Of a DNA stretch of 64,000 nt, positions 1 through 9,111 are shown in pieces (position 1 is the stretch's first letter; every line of letters starts with the position of its first letter). A model generated the notes under the pieces. It ran no database searches, had not been told where the DNA came from, and was given only the letters and a program-made list of their open reading frames with translations. The stretch is from Aliiroseovarius subalbicans (GTDB lineage Bacteria; Pseudomonadota; Alphaproteobacteria; Rhodobacterales; Rhodobacteraceae), in NCBI RefSeq assembly GCF_022678625.1, contig NZ_JALBYQ010000006.1:54659-118658 (forward strand), read 5' to 3'. The position numbers and the translations under genes were made by a program.

Positions 1-1
1 G

Positions 2-43
2 ATCCTCGGGCGCGCGCAGACCGGATTGCAGGCATTCTTTTAA
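2..43 (+). CDS. possible 3' end of an upstream gene
   Basis: Frame 2 is open from the window edge to a TAA at 41-43 and would give the C-terminal residues ILGRAQTGLQAFF. It points the same way as the operon that follows. Thirteen codons are too few to assign a family, and an open frame of this length can occur by chance. A short inverted repeat (AGGCC at 84-88, GGCCT at 95-99) lies between this stop and the next gene. Confidence 0.25.
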   Translation: MLGRAQTGLQAFF

Positions 44-123
44 ACCTGTGCCTGTACGGGCAGATTGAAACGACACGTGACCGAGGCCTTTGTTGGCCTT
101 GGAACTATCACTAGGGAAATCCA

Positions 124-1554
124 ATGAAACTGAATCTCATCAACGGTGCCTGGACCGAGGGCACGGACGCGGCCGACAATATCAACCCCGCTGACACTTC
201 GGACATCGTGGGCCGGTTCACACGCGCATCCGCAGGTCAAGTGGATCAAGCAGCACGAGCCGCACGGGCCGCCAGTCCGGCATGGGCCACGGCGTCTCCT
301 CAGCTGCGTTCGGATTTTCTGGAGGCCGTGGCACAAAAGCTGTTCGCCAGCAAAGATGAGATCGGACGCATTCTGGCCCGCGAAGAAGGCAAGACCCTGC
401 CGGAAGCCATTGGCGAGACGGTGCGCGCAGCGCAAATTTTCCGGTTCTTCGCCGGCGAAGCGATCCGTGTTGCTGGTGATGTAATCGCATCCGTCCGCCC
501 GGACGTTGACGTGGATGTGGTACGCGAGCCGGTAGGCGTTGTTGGCTTGATCACGCCTTGGAATTTCCCCATCGCAATCCCGGCCTGGAAAATTGCGCCT
601 GCTTTGGCCTACGGGAATACCGTAGTCTTCAAGCCTGCGGATCTGACCCCGGCCAGTGCGCATGCACTGGCAGAGATCATCCACGAGTCCGGCTGTCCGG
701 CGGGAGTCTTCAATCTGGTTATGGGGCGCGGTTCTGTCGTTGGTGACGCTATCGTCAGTCACCCCGAGGTGGATGCAGTTTCGTTCACAGGCTCTGTGCC
801 GGTTGGTCGCGCCATGGCGGTTCAGGCAGCTCAAGGCATGAAAAAGATCCAGTTGGAAATGGGTGGCAAGAACCCGATGGTTGTCATGGATGATGCCGAC
901 CTGGATACTGCCGTGCCAACGGTGTTGAACGGCGCATTCTTTTCGACGGGTCAACGGTGTACGGCCTCAAGCCGGATTATTGTTCAATCTGGCATTCATG
1001 ATGCCTTTGTTGACCGTTTGTCGGCAGAAATGGCAGCTTTGACTGTTGGCAATCCGTTAGATGCAGCCACGCAGATTGGCCCGGTCGTGTCAGACAAGCA
1101 GTTGAAGAACAATTTGAACTACGTCGATATCGCACGCGGCGAAGGCGCCGAGGTGATTGGTGGTGAACAGCTGACACTAGCGACGGACGGTTTCTTCCAA
1201 TCCCCAGCCATGTTCGTGAACGCAACCAACGACATGCGGTCTTCGCGCGAAGAGATTTTTGGACCCTGCGCGTCTGTCATCAAAGTCGCCGATTTTGACG
1301 AAGCACTGGCGGTGGCCAACGATACCGAGTTTGGCCTTAGCTCTGGCATCTGTACGGCCAGCCTGAAGCACGCGTGCGAATTCAAGCGCCGCAGCCAGGC
1401 AGGTATGGTGATGGTCAACCTTCCGACGGCGGGCGTGGATTATCACGTTCCCTTTGGCGGACGCAAAGGGTCGTCTATGGGATCTCGGGAACAAGGGCGC
1501 TATGCGGCCGAATTCTATACCGACGTCAAAACCGCCTATAGCTTTGCGGGTTAA
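124..1554 (+). CDS. NAD(P)-dependent aldehyde dehydrogenase, possibly semialdehyde type
   Basis: A full-length 476-residue aldehyde dehydrogenase, which oxidises an aldehyde to a carboxylic acid in the cytoplasm. The oxyanion-region motif TPWNFP lies near residues 144-149, the general base Glu245 in LEMGGKNP, and the nucleophile Cys279 in GQRCTAS. The C-terminal part with HVPFGGRKGSS and the ending FYTDVKTAY resemble alpha-ketoglutarate semialdehyde or succinate semialdehyde dehydrogenases, so a C4-C5 semialdehyde is a reasonable but unproven substrate. The ATG has an AGGGAA ribosome site just upstream. The butyrate kinase gene begins 3 bases after the stop, so the two are probably cotranscribed. 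Confidence 0.9.
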   Translation: MKLNLINGAWTEGTDAADNINPADTSDIVGRFTRASAGQVDQAARAARAASPAWATASPQLRSDFLEAVAQKLFASKDEIGRILAREEGKTLPEAIGETVRAAQIFRFFAGEAIRVAGDVIASVRPDVDVDVVREPVGVVGLITPWNFPIAIPAWKIAPALAYGNTVVFKPADLTPASAHALAEIIHESGCPAGVFNLVMGRGSVVGDAIVSHPEVDAVSFTGSVPVGRAMAVQAAQGMKKIQLEMGGKNPMVVMDDADLDTAVPTVLNGAFFSTGQRCTASSRIIVQSGIHDAFVDRLSAEMAALTVGNPLDAATQIGPVVSDKQLKNNLNYVDIARGEGAEVIGGEQLTLATDGFFQSPAMFVNATNDMRSSREEIFGPCASVIKVADFDEALAVANDTEFGLSSGICTASLKHACEFKRRSQAGMVMVNLPTAGVDYHVPFGGRKGSSMGSREQGRYAAEFYTDVKTAYSFAG

Positions 1555-1557
1555 ACC

Positions 1558-2676
1558 ATGATGCGTGACGTTATTCTTGCAATCAATCCGGGCACCACGA
1601 CCACGCGATGTGCGTTGTACGGTGTTCAGGATGACACGTTGGATTGCGTGGTGGAAACCACGCTGGAACATGATGAACAACGGATGGCCCAGTTTGCCGA
1701 TATCTCGTACCAATTGGACTATCGGTCTGAATGCGTTGCGGCCTTTCTGCAGGAGCATATGAGCCGCGACGACAGGCTGATTGGCTGCGCTGGCCGTGGT
1801 GGCATGCTGACGCCAGTGCCGTCCGGTGTGATCGCCGTGAACGACGAACTGGTTGATTTTGCGCTGCACCGCCCGGTCTACAAACACTCGAGCAATCTGG
1901 GCGCACCGCTTGCGCACAGTATCGCAAACCCGCTGGGCCTGCAGGCGTTTATCGTCGATCCCGTCAGCGTTGACGAGTTGCCGGACGTTGCCCGTATTTC
2001 GGGCTGCAAGGAATTGCCACGTTTCAGCTTCGTACATGCGCTCAACATTCGGGCCTGCACACGAAAACTGGCCGCCGAGCTGAACAAACCATTCGAGGAC
2101 ATGCGCGTGGTTGTGGCGCATCTGGGGGCAGGCATTTCAGTCGCGTCTCTCATCGGTGGCAAGATCGTCGAAAGTTCGAACCGGCAGGAACAGTCCCCAT
2201 TCAGCCCAGAGCGCGCAGGTGGCCTGCCGCCTTTGCCTTTGATTGAGCTGTGCTATTCGGGCAAGTACACCAAAGCCGAACTGCTGAAGAAGCTCTATGG
2301 TGAGGGCGGTGTATATGCGCATTTGGGAACCAAAGATATGCGCAAGGTCGAGGCAATGATCGATGCCGGTGATGATTCCGCCCGTCTTGTGCATGATGCG
2401 CTTTTGTATCAGATCGCCAAAGCCATTGGGGCCTCGGCGGCTGTGGCCGACTTCGACCTCGATGGTATCATCCTGACCGGGGGTATGACGCAGTCTGATC
2501 GTGTGATTAAGTCCCTGACACGGAAAGTCGAGAAGGTTGCCCCCGTCACCGTCTACGCCGGATCCAATGAGTGTCTTGCACTGGCCGAAGGGGCGCTGCG
2601 TGCTCTGAAAGGTCAGGAAGCCCCGATGGTTTGGCGCGACGACACCGCCCATTCCCCCGAGGGCACCTCATGCTGA
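1558..2676 (+). CDS. buk: butyrate kinase (ASKHA carboxylate kinase)
   Basis: The 372-residue product opens with AINPGTTTTRCALY, the phosphate-binding loop of the acetate/butyrate kinase family, and carries the butyrate-kinase-like segments VVVAHLGAGISVAS and ILTGGMTQS. Members interconvert an acyl phosphate plus ADP with a carboxylate plus ATP. The length is slightly above the usual 355-360 residues, mostly through a polar C-terminal tail. The gene overlaps the phosphate acyltransferase gene by 7 bases, so the pair should act together: acyl-CoA to acyl phosphate to free acid, with ATP made. The true chain length of the acyl group cannot be read from the sequence. The start may be either of two adjacent ATG codons. 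Confidence 0.88.
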   Translation: MMRDVILAINPGTTTTRCALYGVQDDTLDCVVETTLEHDEQRMAQFADISYQLDYRSECVAAFLQEHMSRDDRLIGCAGRGGMLTPVPSGVIAVNDELVDFALHRPVYKHSSNLGAPLAHSIANPLGLQAFIVDPVSVDELPDVARISGCKELPRFSFVHALNIRACTRKLAAELNKPFEDMRVVVAHLGAGISVASLIGGKIVESSNRQEQSPFSPERAGGLPPLPLIELCYSGKYTKAELLKKLYGEGGVYAHLGTKDMRKVEAMIDAGDDSARLVHDALLYQIAKAIGASAAVADFDLDGIILTGGMTQSDRVIKSLTRKVEKVAPVTVYAGSNECLALAEGALRALKGQEAPMVWRDDTAHSPEGTSC

Positions 2677-3581
2677 AAACCTTTGCTGATATGCGCCGTG
2701 TAGCACAAGAGGCCCCGCCCCTGCGTCTGGCCGTCGCTGGCGGCAATGATCCCAGAGTGATCGAAGCTGTTGTCATCGCCCTACAGGACAATCTGGCAAC
2801 GTCTGCGATCATAACCGGCAATGCCAACGAGATTGAGGCGGGCCTGCCTGAGGATGTCCGGATAAAGGTTGAGGTCCAGCACTACGATAGCGCCGCTGAC
2901 TGCGCAACAGCAGCCGCTGCTGCGGTTCGCGATGGTCAAGCAGATGTGCTGGTGAAAGGGCATGTCGACAGTACGTCTTATCTGAAAGCCGTGGTCAATC
3001 GCGATACCGGCATTCGGGACGGCGGCGTGCTGTCCAACGTGACCGTCGCAGAAATGCCCAGCTATCACAAATTGTTGGCCGCAACAGACAATGGAATTGT
3101 GCCCTTCCCCACACTCGATCAGAAACGCCAGATGATCCTGAACACCAGGCATCTTTATCGTGGTTTGGGCATAGAAACTGCAAAAGTCGCTGCGCTGACA
3201 GCAACCGAAAAGCAGTCTGACGCCCTGCCCGCAACCGGTGAAGCGGCCGCATTGGCGCAAGAAGCGGGCCGGGGTGATTTGCCCGGTTTTGCCGTTGACG
3301 GGCCATTCGGTTACGACGTGGCGGTCAGTGCCAAAGCCGCAAAAACCAAAGGTTTTTCCAACTCTCCCGTAGCCGGAGATACCGACCTTTTGCTGTTCAG
3401 CAATATCGATGCGGCGAATGCGGTCGCAAAAGCTTGGAAATTCCATGGCGAAGCGAACACCGGATCCGTTGTTCTTGGGGCCAGCGTGCCCGTCCTGTTG
3501 AATTCGCGCTCAGATGGCACCGATCGCCGCATCAATGCATTGCTGCTTGCTGCGGTTATCAAGAACGGATTTCTATCATGA
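2670..3581 (+). CDS. ptb: phosphate butyryltransferase / phosphate acyltransferase
   Basis: A 303-residue protein of the phosphate acetyl/butyryltransferase family, which swaps CoA for phosphate on an acyl-CoA. The ATG at 2670 lies inside the end of the kinase gene (7-base overlap), which is why it is preferred over earlier in-frame starts. Family features include the N-terminal LRLAVAGGNDPRVIEAV, the VLVKGHVDSTSYLKAV segment and the nucleotide-region string GDTDLLLFSNIDAANAVAKA near the C-terminus. It has no malic enzyme or MaoC-like fusion domain. The next gene starts at the ATGA overlap, so the four genes form one operon. Confidence 0.87.
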   Translation: MLKTFADMRRVAQEAPPLRLAVAGGNDPRVIEAVVIALQDNLATSAIITGNANEIEAGLPEDVRIKVEVQHYDSAADCATAAAAAVRDGQADVLVKGHVDSTSYLKAVVNRDTGIRDGGVLSNVTVAEMPSYHKLLAATDNGIVPFPTLDQKRQMILNTRHLYRGLGIETAKVAALTATEKQSDALPATGEAAALAQEAGRGDLPGFAVDGPFGYDVAVSAKAAKTKGFSNSPVAGDTDLLLFSNIDAANAVAKAWKFHGEANTGSVVLGASVPVLLNSRSDGTDRRINALLLAAVIKNGFLS

Positions 3582-4453
3582 AACCAGAAACGGTTGGCAT
3601 TATTGGCGCAGGTCAAATGGGCGCCGGTATTGCCCAGGTCTTTGCGACGTCTGGCTATAGGGTTCGGCTGAACGACATCTCGGAAGAGGCGCTGCAAGCG
3701 GCCCATAGCAAGATTGAAACAGGAACGGCTCGGCTGGTGCAAAAGGGGAAGATGGAAGATGAGTTCCGTCGTACTGCCCTTTCCCGTCTGAGTATTATGG
3801 CGGACTTATCAGAGTTGGGTCAATGCGATCTGATCATTGAGGCGGCGACCGAGAACGAAGATACCAAGCGCCGGATTTTCAAGGCGTTGGAGCCATCTCT
3901 GGCAGACCACAGCATTCTGGCCAGCAATACCTCGTCTATCTCGATCACCAGAATGGCCTCACAAACGGACCGGCCTGACCGTTTCATGGGGCTGCATTTC
4001 ATGAACCCTGTGCCAGTCATGCAGCTGGTCGAACTGATCCGTGGTATCGCCACCTCGTCTGAGACTTTCGAGACGATGAAAGCTGTCGTGGACTCGCTGG
4101 GCAAAACCTCTGCCAATGCAGAAGATTATCCTGCTTTTATCGTCAATCGTGTTCTGATCCCGATGATCAACGAAGCCTGCTATGCGCTCTACGAAGGGGT
4201 GGGAAATGTGGTCAGCATTGATGCCGCTTTGAAGCTCGGTGCAAATCATCCGATGGGACCATTGGAGCTAGGTGATTTCATTGGGTTGGACACATGTCTT
4301 TCGATCATGAATGTCATGTATAGCGGTTTGGCCGACAGCAAGTACCGACCCTGTCCGCTCCTTGTGAAATATGTCGAAGCTGGCTGGCATGGTCGCAAGG
4401 CCGGCCGTGGTTTTTATGATTATCGCGGCGAGGCACCCGTTCCAACGCGCTAG
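3578..4453 (+). CDS. hbd: 3-hydroxybutyryl-CoA dehydrogenase
   Basis: A 291-residue soluble dehydrogenase that interconverts 3-hydroxyacyl-CoA and 3-ketoacyl-CoA with NAD(P). The Rossmann motif GIIGAGQMGAGIAQ is at residues 7-20. The catalytic-region string GLHFMNPVPVMQLVE and the helical domain motif HPMGPLELGDFIGLD are present, and the length matches the stand-alone Hbd family. The start overlaps the stop of ptb (ATGA). An enoyl-CoA hydratase and a thiolase are not in the window, so the pathway must be finished elsewhere or the enzyme acts on another 3-hydroxyacyl-CoA. Confidence 0.92.
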   Translation: MKPETVGIIGAGQMGAGIAQVFATSGYRVRLNDISEEALQAAHSKIETGTARLVQKGKMEDEFRRTALSRLSIMADLSELGQCDLIIEAATENEDTKRRIFKALEPSLADHSILASNTSSISITRMASQTDRPDRFMGLHFMNPVPVMQLVELIRGIATSSETFETMKAVVDSLGKTSANAEDYPAFIVNRVLIPMINEACYALYEGVGNVVSIDAALKLGANHPMGPLELGDFIGLDTCLSIMNVMYSGLADSKYRPCPLLVKYVEAGWHGRKAGRGFYDYRGEAPVPTR

Positions 4454-4555
4454 TCTTCACTGCATTGTATCTTTGCGGCGACTGTTGCCCTAATCGGCTC
4501 CATGCGCAGATAGCTAGATACTTTTTCCTCTCAACCTTAGCAGAAACCGAGCAAC

Positions 4556-5956
4556 ATGGCCGATCAAAGTTTTCTTTCAAGCGTCCAACACTTCTTCGAC
4601 CGCGCTGTCAAACACCTTGACCTTCCGGAGGGACTCTCTGAGCGCATCGCCCAGTGCAACTCGACTTATACCGTGCGGTTTGGCGTGAAATTGCGGGGGC
4701 GGATACACAGTTTCCAAGGCTGGCGTTCAGTACACAGCGAACATATCGAGCCGGTCAAAGGCGGGATCCGCTATGCCTTGGGGGCTGACCAAAGTGAAGT
4801 CGAGGCGCTCGCATCTCTGATGAGTTTGAAATGCGCTCTGGTAAACGTGCCCTTTGGTGGGTCCAAGGGCGCCCTAGCCATCGATCCGAGCGCGTGGACT
4901 GAAGACGAGCTCGAAAGAATCACACGCCGTTTCACACAAGAGCTAGCACGCCGCGATCTTCTGCATCCCGGCCGCAACGTGCCAGCCCCGGATATGGGCA
5001 CCAGTGAGCGTGAAATGGCCTGGATGGCCGATGAGTACCGCCGCATTGGCGCCTCGGATGCGATGAACCAGAACGCCTGCGTGACCGGAAAACCCGTCTT
5101 GCGCGGTGGCATCGAAGGCCGGGTCGAGGCCACCGGACGTGGGCTTCAATATGCACTGCGGGCCTACCTTTCTCATCCGGATACTCCACCGGTGGCTGGT
5201 CGAAAAACACTCGAAGGTTTGACAGTCGTAGTCCAAGGTTTTGGCAATGTGGGCTACCACGCTGCCAAATTTCTTATGCAAGATGGTTGTAGGATCGTGG
5301 GGATAGTTGAACACGACATTGCTATTTTCTCTAACGACGGTTTTGACATCGAACAGGTTGCCGCCTTCCGCGACGAAACCGGTTCGGTGAATGGCTACCC
5401 AGGGGCAACCTGTGTGCCAAGCAACGAAGGTCTGACGTATAAGGCTGCAGATATCCTGATCCCCGCAGCGATGGAAAACGCGATCACCACGCAGAATTGC
5501 GAAAACATTGACTACAAATTGATCGTCGAGGCCGCCAACGGTCCCGTCACGGCCGAGGCTGAAGAATGCCTCAACCGCCGAGGAATTGAAATTCTGCCGG
5601 ACCTTTACGTGAACGCTGGCGGTGTCGTTGTCAGCTATTTCGAATGGGTCAAAAACATTACCCACCTACCATTTGGCTTGATGGACCGCCGTCAGAACAT
5701 TCGCTCCGGAACTGCAGTGGTTTCGGCAATCGAGGAATGTACAGGACGTCAGTTGCCAGAAGGTCAGCGCACATTGATTGCACGGGATGGCAGGGAGATT
5801 GACGTCGTTCGTTCGGGGCTAGAGGAAGTCATGACGGAAGCGTTCGATGATATCATGAAACGCCTAAAGACCTTGGACAAGGCAAACATCCGAACTGCTG
5901 CCTATGTCGTTACGATTGCGCGGATAACTGAATTCTACAGAGCAATTGGATTGTAG
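4556..5956 (+). CDS. Glu/Leu/Phe/Val dehydrogenase family amino acid dehydrogenase
   Basis: A 466-residue enzyme of the glutamate dehydrogenase superfamily, catalysing reversible oxidative deamination of an amino acid to a 2-oxo acid and ammonia. The substrate-binding motif EPVKGGIRYA is near residues 65-74, the catalytic lysine Lys104 in VPFGGSKGAL, the conserved PAPDMGT follows, and the NAD(P) domain has VVQGFGNVG. The length is closer to the roughly 420-450-residue hexameric glutamate dehydrogenases than to leucine dehydrogenases. It is 102 bases from hbd, so it may have its own promoter. A link to the neighbouring polyamine uptake locus, through nitrogen release from glutamate, is an inference. 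Confidence 0.88.
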   Translation: MADQSFLSSVQHFFDRAVKHLDLPEGLSERIAQCNSTYTVRFGVKLRGRIHSFQGWRSVHSEHIEPVKGGIRYALGADQSEVEALASLMSLKCALVNVPFGGSKGALAIDPSAWTEDELERITRRFTQELARRDLLHPGRNVPAPDMGTSEREMAWMADEYRRIGASDAMNQNACVTGKPVLRGGIEGRVEATGRGLQYALRAYLSHPDTPPVAGRKTLEGLTVVVQGFGNVGYHAAKFLMQDGCRIVGIVEHDIAIFSNDGFDIEQVAAFRDETGSVNGYPGATCVPSNEGLTYKAADILIPAAMENAITTQNCENIDYKLIVEAANGPVTAEAEECLNRRGIEILPDLYVNAGGVVVSYFEWVKNITHLPFGLMDRRQNIRSGTAVVSAIEECTGRQLPEGQRTLIARDGREIDVVRSGLEEVMTEAFDDIMKRLKTLDKANIRTAAYVVTIARITEFYRAIGL

Positions 5957-6089
5957 AAAATCGAAGCTTTCATGTGGTTGAATGGTTAGGTTCAAGACGG
6001 CTTTGCCATGTTGTCGACGCCAAATCCCGGTAGGCGGCTCTGTTATAGATTTCTGTGAAGTTTAAAGGGTACTACTCCTTGGACACAGT

Positions 6090-6111
6090 TATCCTACGAG
6101 TATCCTACGAG
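6090..6111. repeat. tandem 11-bp duplication
   Basis: TATCCTACGAG occurs twice in direct succession (6090-6100 and 6101-6111). It probably arose by slippage. No function is evident. Confidence 0.7.
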
Positions 6112-6392
6112 CGCCGCAAACTGCTTGAAGCCGCTCCCCTTCAGGTCGAACATGAACCTTTCGGATCATGTGTGCTACTTCGATGCCGGCGACAAACGTT
6201 CCGAGGCAACCTATTGGAAGACGCCGCTTTGGCACGCCTGTCTCGAGCTCAGCACCGATCACATGGTGGAGGCGCCACCACTTCATTGAGGCTTCTCATT
6301 TTACCGTTCAATAGAGCACCGTATTCCCGAAAGTGGCCATTCGATCGGACCGCGGCTAAAGTCTCAAATGAGCCCATACCAGAAGTGTCAAA

Positions 6393-6420
6393 ATCGTGCT
6401 GCGTGTGCTCGCAGCACGAT
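6393..6420. repeat. perfect 11-bp inverted repeat (hairpin)
   Basis: ATCGTGCTGCG (6393-6403) pairs perfectly with CGCAGCACGAT (6410-6420) around a 6-base loop. No clear T-run follows on either strand, so it is not a classic intrinsic terminator. It could be an operator or a remnant of a mobile element end. Confidence 0.65.
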
Positions 6421-6624
6421 AACCCGCTGCATGGTAGAAGAAAATGCGTCCATTCACTCGTTTCGCAGCGATATGCGGTGTCGCAACGATCGGTGATGCT
6501 TTCCCGGCTCTTAGATAACGATGCCACAAGAATTGTTTGCTCGCAGACGGATACTAGATCTGCCGCTCGACACAGTTGTCGAACAAGAAAATTTCAAATG
6601 GAGTACGCCTCGGAGAGGAGCAGG

Positions 6625-7509
6625 TCAGAAATACTGTTTTGGGTTGCCGACGAGTTCCACCATGCTCGCAACGATGATAAGGACTGCACCCGCCCATTGC
6701 GTGGTGTACAAGGTTTCCTCGGGAATGAAGATACTGGCGGTAGTGATCGCTACCAGAACCTCTGACATCATCAACAGCCCGACTCGTCCCGGGTAGAGGA
6801 TCCGGCTGGCCCAGGCCAACAGAAACAGCGCCGGCACGATGAAACAAACCGAGATGCCGGCGATGCTGATAAACTCGACTAGGTTGCCCCCGATTGAAGG
6901 CGGGTCAAGCGGCGAAAAGAGTCTTTCCAGGGCGAAGATGAACAGGACCGCAAACATGAACTGAAACAGGGACAGGCCAGCAATCGGGATTTCGCCGACC
7001 CGCTTGATCCCGGCCAGCCCGACAGCCCAGCACATGCCGGAAAGAAGCGCTAGAAAATCGCCCGCGTTGAAGGCAACTGCCTGACGCTCAAAGATCAGAA
7101 GGATCAGTCCCAAGATCCCCAGAAAGATGCCGACCCAACGTCGGCGGCTTGGGACCTCGCCCAGCCAGAATTGCCCGATCAGCGTCCCCCATACCGGGGA
7201 CAGGTAGAACAGAACGGTCGCTCGGACCACGCTTGTATGAAGAATACCGACGCCAAACATTGCCAGCGCCGCCCCAATGAAGAAGCCAATTGCCAGCGCC
7301 GCACCGAAGTGGCGGAACTGGCGTGTGAGGTCGAAAACGACGACCGGCAAGAGAACCACAAATGCCGGAAAGTAGAACGAGATCAATGCCCATTCCCCAC
7401 CGATACCGTGTTCATCGAAAAGGCGGATTGGCATCCAGAACAGCCCCCAGATTGCCGCGGACAGGAAGACCGCCGCCGCAGCGAGGCCGGAGGGTTCCTT
7501 AAAGGTCAC
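6625..7509 (-). CDS. EamA/DMT-family membrane transporter
   Basis: A 294-residue hydrophobic protein with about ten predicted membrane segments and the internal two-half layout of the drug/metabolite transporter superfamily. The second half contains the conserved pattern ending in an acidic residue and a hydrophobic helix (IPEETLYTTQWAGAVLIIV). It probably exports an amino acid, polyamine or related metabolite across the inner membrane. It lies 89 bases downstream of the aldehyde dehydrogenase gene and closes the polyamine-type operon, so it may relieve build-up of a catabolic intermediate. The substrate cannot be read from sequence. Confidence 0.85.
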   Translation of the reverse strand: MTFKEPSGLAAAAVFLSAAIWGLFWMPIRLFDEHGIGGEWALISFYFPAFVVLLPVVVFDLTRQFRHFGAALAIGFFIGAALAMFGVGILHTSVVRATVLFYLSPVWGTLIGQFWLGEVPSRRRWVGIFLGILGLILLIFERQAVAFNAGDFLALLSGMCWAVGLAGIKRVGEIPIAGLSLFQFMFAVLFIFALERLFSPLDPPSIGGNLVEFISIAGISVCFIVPALFLLAWASRILYPGRVGLLMMSEVLVAITTASIFIPEETLYTTQWAGAVLIIVASMVELVGNPKQYF

Positions 7510-7598
7510 GAGCGAGCCTTCTTGAGTGCGATGTCACGTGCCGTGACAGAAGAAAACCAGCCGGGCTATCTCTGCCCGGCCAGCTTGGCTCTTTCTTG

Positions 7599-9086
7599 TT
7601 ACCAGCCACCCTCGGCACGCCGGTTGTAGCTTTCGCCGCCAAGGTCGAAAACCAGTAGCTTTTTCTCGGTGAATGTTTCGAGAAACCATTGCGACAGTTC
7701 GCGACCAACGCCGGATTGCCCGGTACCGCCAAAGGGGGCGAGCTGGTCCCAATAGTTCGAGGTCTCGTTGATGTTGACCGTGCCATGCGGCAGAGCCTCG
7801 CCTACCCGCCAAGCGGTGGCGAGGTCCCGGGTCCAGAGCGAGGCGATCAGTCCGAGGCCTGAGAGATGAGCGATGTCGATGACCTCCTGGTTGTCCTTGA
7901 ACTTGTAAATCGGAGCGACCGGTCCGAAGGTCTCTTCTCGCATGATATCCATGTCCAGCGTGACATCGGTGAGGATGGTGGCGGGAAAATACAGCCCCTC
8001 TTCATTGCCGAACTGTTCAATCTTGGCGCCTTTGGCGCAGGCATCCTCGACATGGCTCTTCACGCGTTTCAACGTGTCGGAATTGCAAAGTGGGCCCATC
8101 TCGGATTCCTCCGAGCTCGGGTCGCCGATCTTAAGCTTGGCCGCTCTAGCGAGGAACTTCTCGAGGAATTCATCATAAACATCTTCGTGCACCAGAAGTC
8201 GCTCTGCCGAGGTGCAGACCTGGCCCGAATAGTAGAAGCAGCCGTTCATGGCGCCATCGACCGCAGCGTCGATATCGGCATCGGCCATAATGATGAACGG
8301 CCCGTCACCGCCCAGTTCCAGCAGATGCGGGCGCAGGGCACATTTTTCGGCGATTTTGCGGCCCGTTGCGGTCGAGCCGGTGAAAAACACGCCATCGACA
8401 TCGTCATGATCAACCAGGGCGGCGCCAACGTCACCCTTGCCTTGTACAATGTTGATCACACCATCAGGCAGACCGGCGTCGCGGAAGATATCGCCCATCA
8501 TTGCGCAGGACACAGCGGCGTATTCGGATGGCTTCCATATGACCGTGTTGCCCGCCGCCGCGATATGCGCCAACGCGATCGACGAGATATCAGTGGGGAA
8601 GTTGTAGGGCGTTATCACCGCTACAACCCCCAGAGGTCGGTGGTTCATCACCAGGCGTTTGTTGCGCGTGCGTTCTTGGGTCGAGGGGAAACTGAGGCCA
8701 CGATGGCGCAGGATTTCCTCGGCCGATTTTGCCCAAGAGGGCGCAGAATATTCAAACACCTCTTCACGCGCGTCATTGATGGTTTTACCAATCTCGGCAG
8801 TGATCATCTGCGCGATTGGTTCGGCGCGTTCCAGGAACAGCTGGTGAATTCGGCGCATGATCTGAGCCCGCTCAATGGTAGACAGTGCCGCCCAACCCGG
8901 CTGTGCCGCGCGCGCGGCTGCCACGGCTGTTTCGACATCGCTTGCGGCGGCGCGGCCGACCTCGTGCAGCAGCGAACCGTCATGCGGATTGCGCACCTCG
9001 AACGTACCGCCGCTGCCATCCTGCCACGAGCCGTTTACCAGCATAGCTTTCAGGGTGTCGGCATTGAAATTTGACTGCTTATTCAC
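7599..9086 (-). CDS. aldehyde dehydrogenase family protein of the polyamine-type operon
   Basis: A 495-residue NAD(P)-dependent aldehyde dehydrogenase with TPYNFP near residues 159-164, the general base Glu257 in LELGGDGPF and the nucleophile Cys291 in GQVCTSAER. The usual LEMGGK is altered to LELGGDGP, as in phosphonoacetaldehyde or succinate-semialdehyde-like branches. It is encoded 25 bases downstream of the PotC-like permease gene, so the likely substrate is an aldehyde derived from an imported polyamine or similar amine. A matching aminotransferase or amine oxidase is not present in the window, so the first catabolic step must be encoded elsewhere. Confidence 0.9.
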   Translation of the reverse strand: MNKQSNFNADTLKAMLVNGSWQDGSGGTFEVRNPHDGSLLHEVGRAAASDVETAVAAARAAQPGWAALSTIERAQIMRRIHQLFLERAEPIAQMITAEIGKTINDAREEVFEYSAPSWAKSAEEILRHRGLSFPSTQERTRNKRLVMNHRPLGVVAVITPYNFPTDISSIALAHIAAAGNTVIWKPSEYAAVSCAMMGDIFRDAGLPDGVINIVQGKGDVGAALVDHDDVDGVFFTGSTATGRKIAEKCALRPHLLELGGDGPFIIMADADIDAAVDGAMNGCFYYSGQVCTSAERLLVHEDVYDEFLEKFLARAAKLKIGDPSSEESEMGPLCNSDTLKRVKSHVEDACAKGAKIEQFGNEEGLYFPATILTDVTLDMDIMREETFGPVAPIYKFKDNQEVIDIAHLSGLGLIASLWTRDLATAWRVGEALPHGTVNINETSNYWDQLAPFGGTGQSGVGRELSQWFLETFTEKKLLVFDLGGESYNRRAEGGW

Positions 9087-9111
9087 TTTGAAGTCCTCCC
9101 ATTTGAGCCGC

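Larger units (their letters stand above)
5957..6624. other. intergenic region, no convincing intact gene
   Basis: This 668-base gap separates the plus-strand operon from the minus-strand transporter operon. A 45-codon plus-strand frame at 6152-6289 has a protein-like composition (starting MNLSDHVCYFDAGD) but no family that I recognise, and may be a gene remnant. The gap also holds a tandem 11-base duplication and a strong hairpin, listed separately. Both flanking genes end towards this gap, so it should contain terminators. Confidence 0.5.

Noticed and set aside
6055..6765. 236-codon plus-strand open frame
   Set aside because: No family-like segment, and its 3' part runs opposite the EamA transporter gene. 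Composition is not protein-like.
7866..9074. 402-codon plus-strand open frame
   Set aside because: It lies fully opposite the aldehyde dehydrogenase gene, which has all catalytic residues; the plus frame has shadow-like composition.
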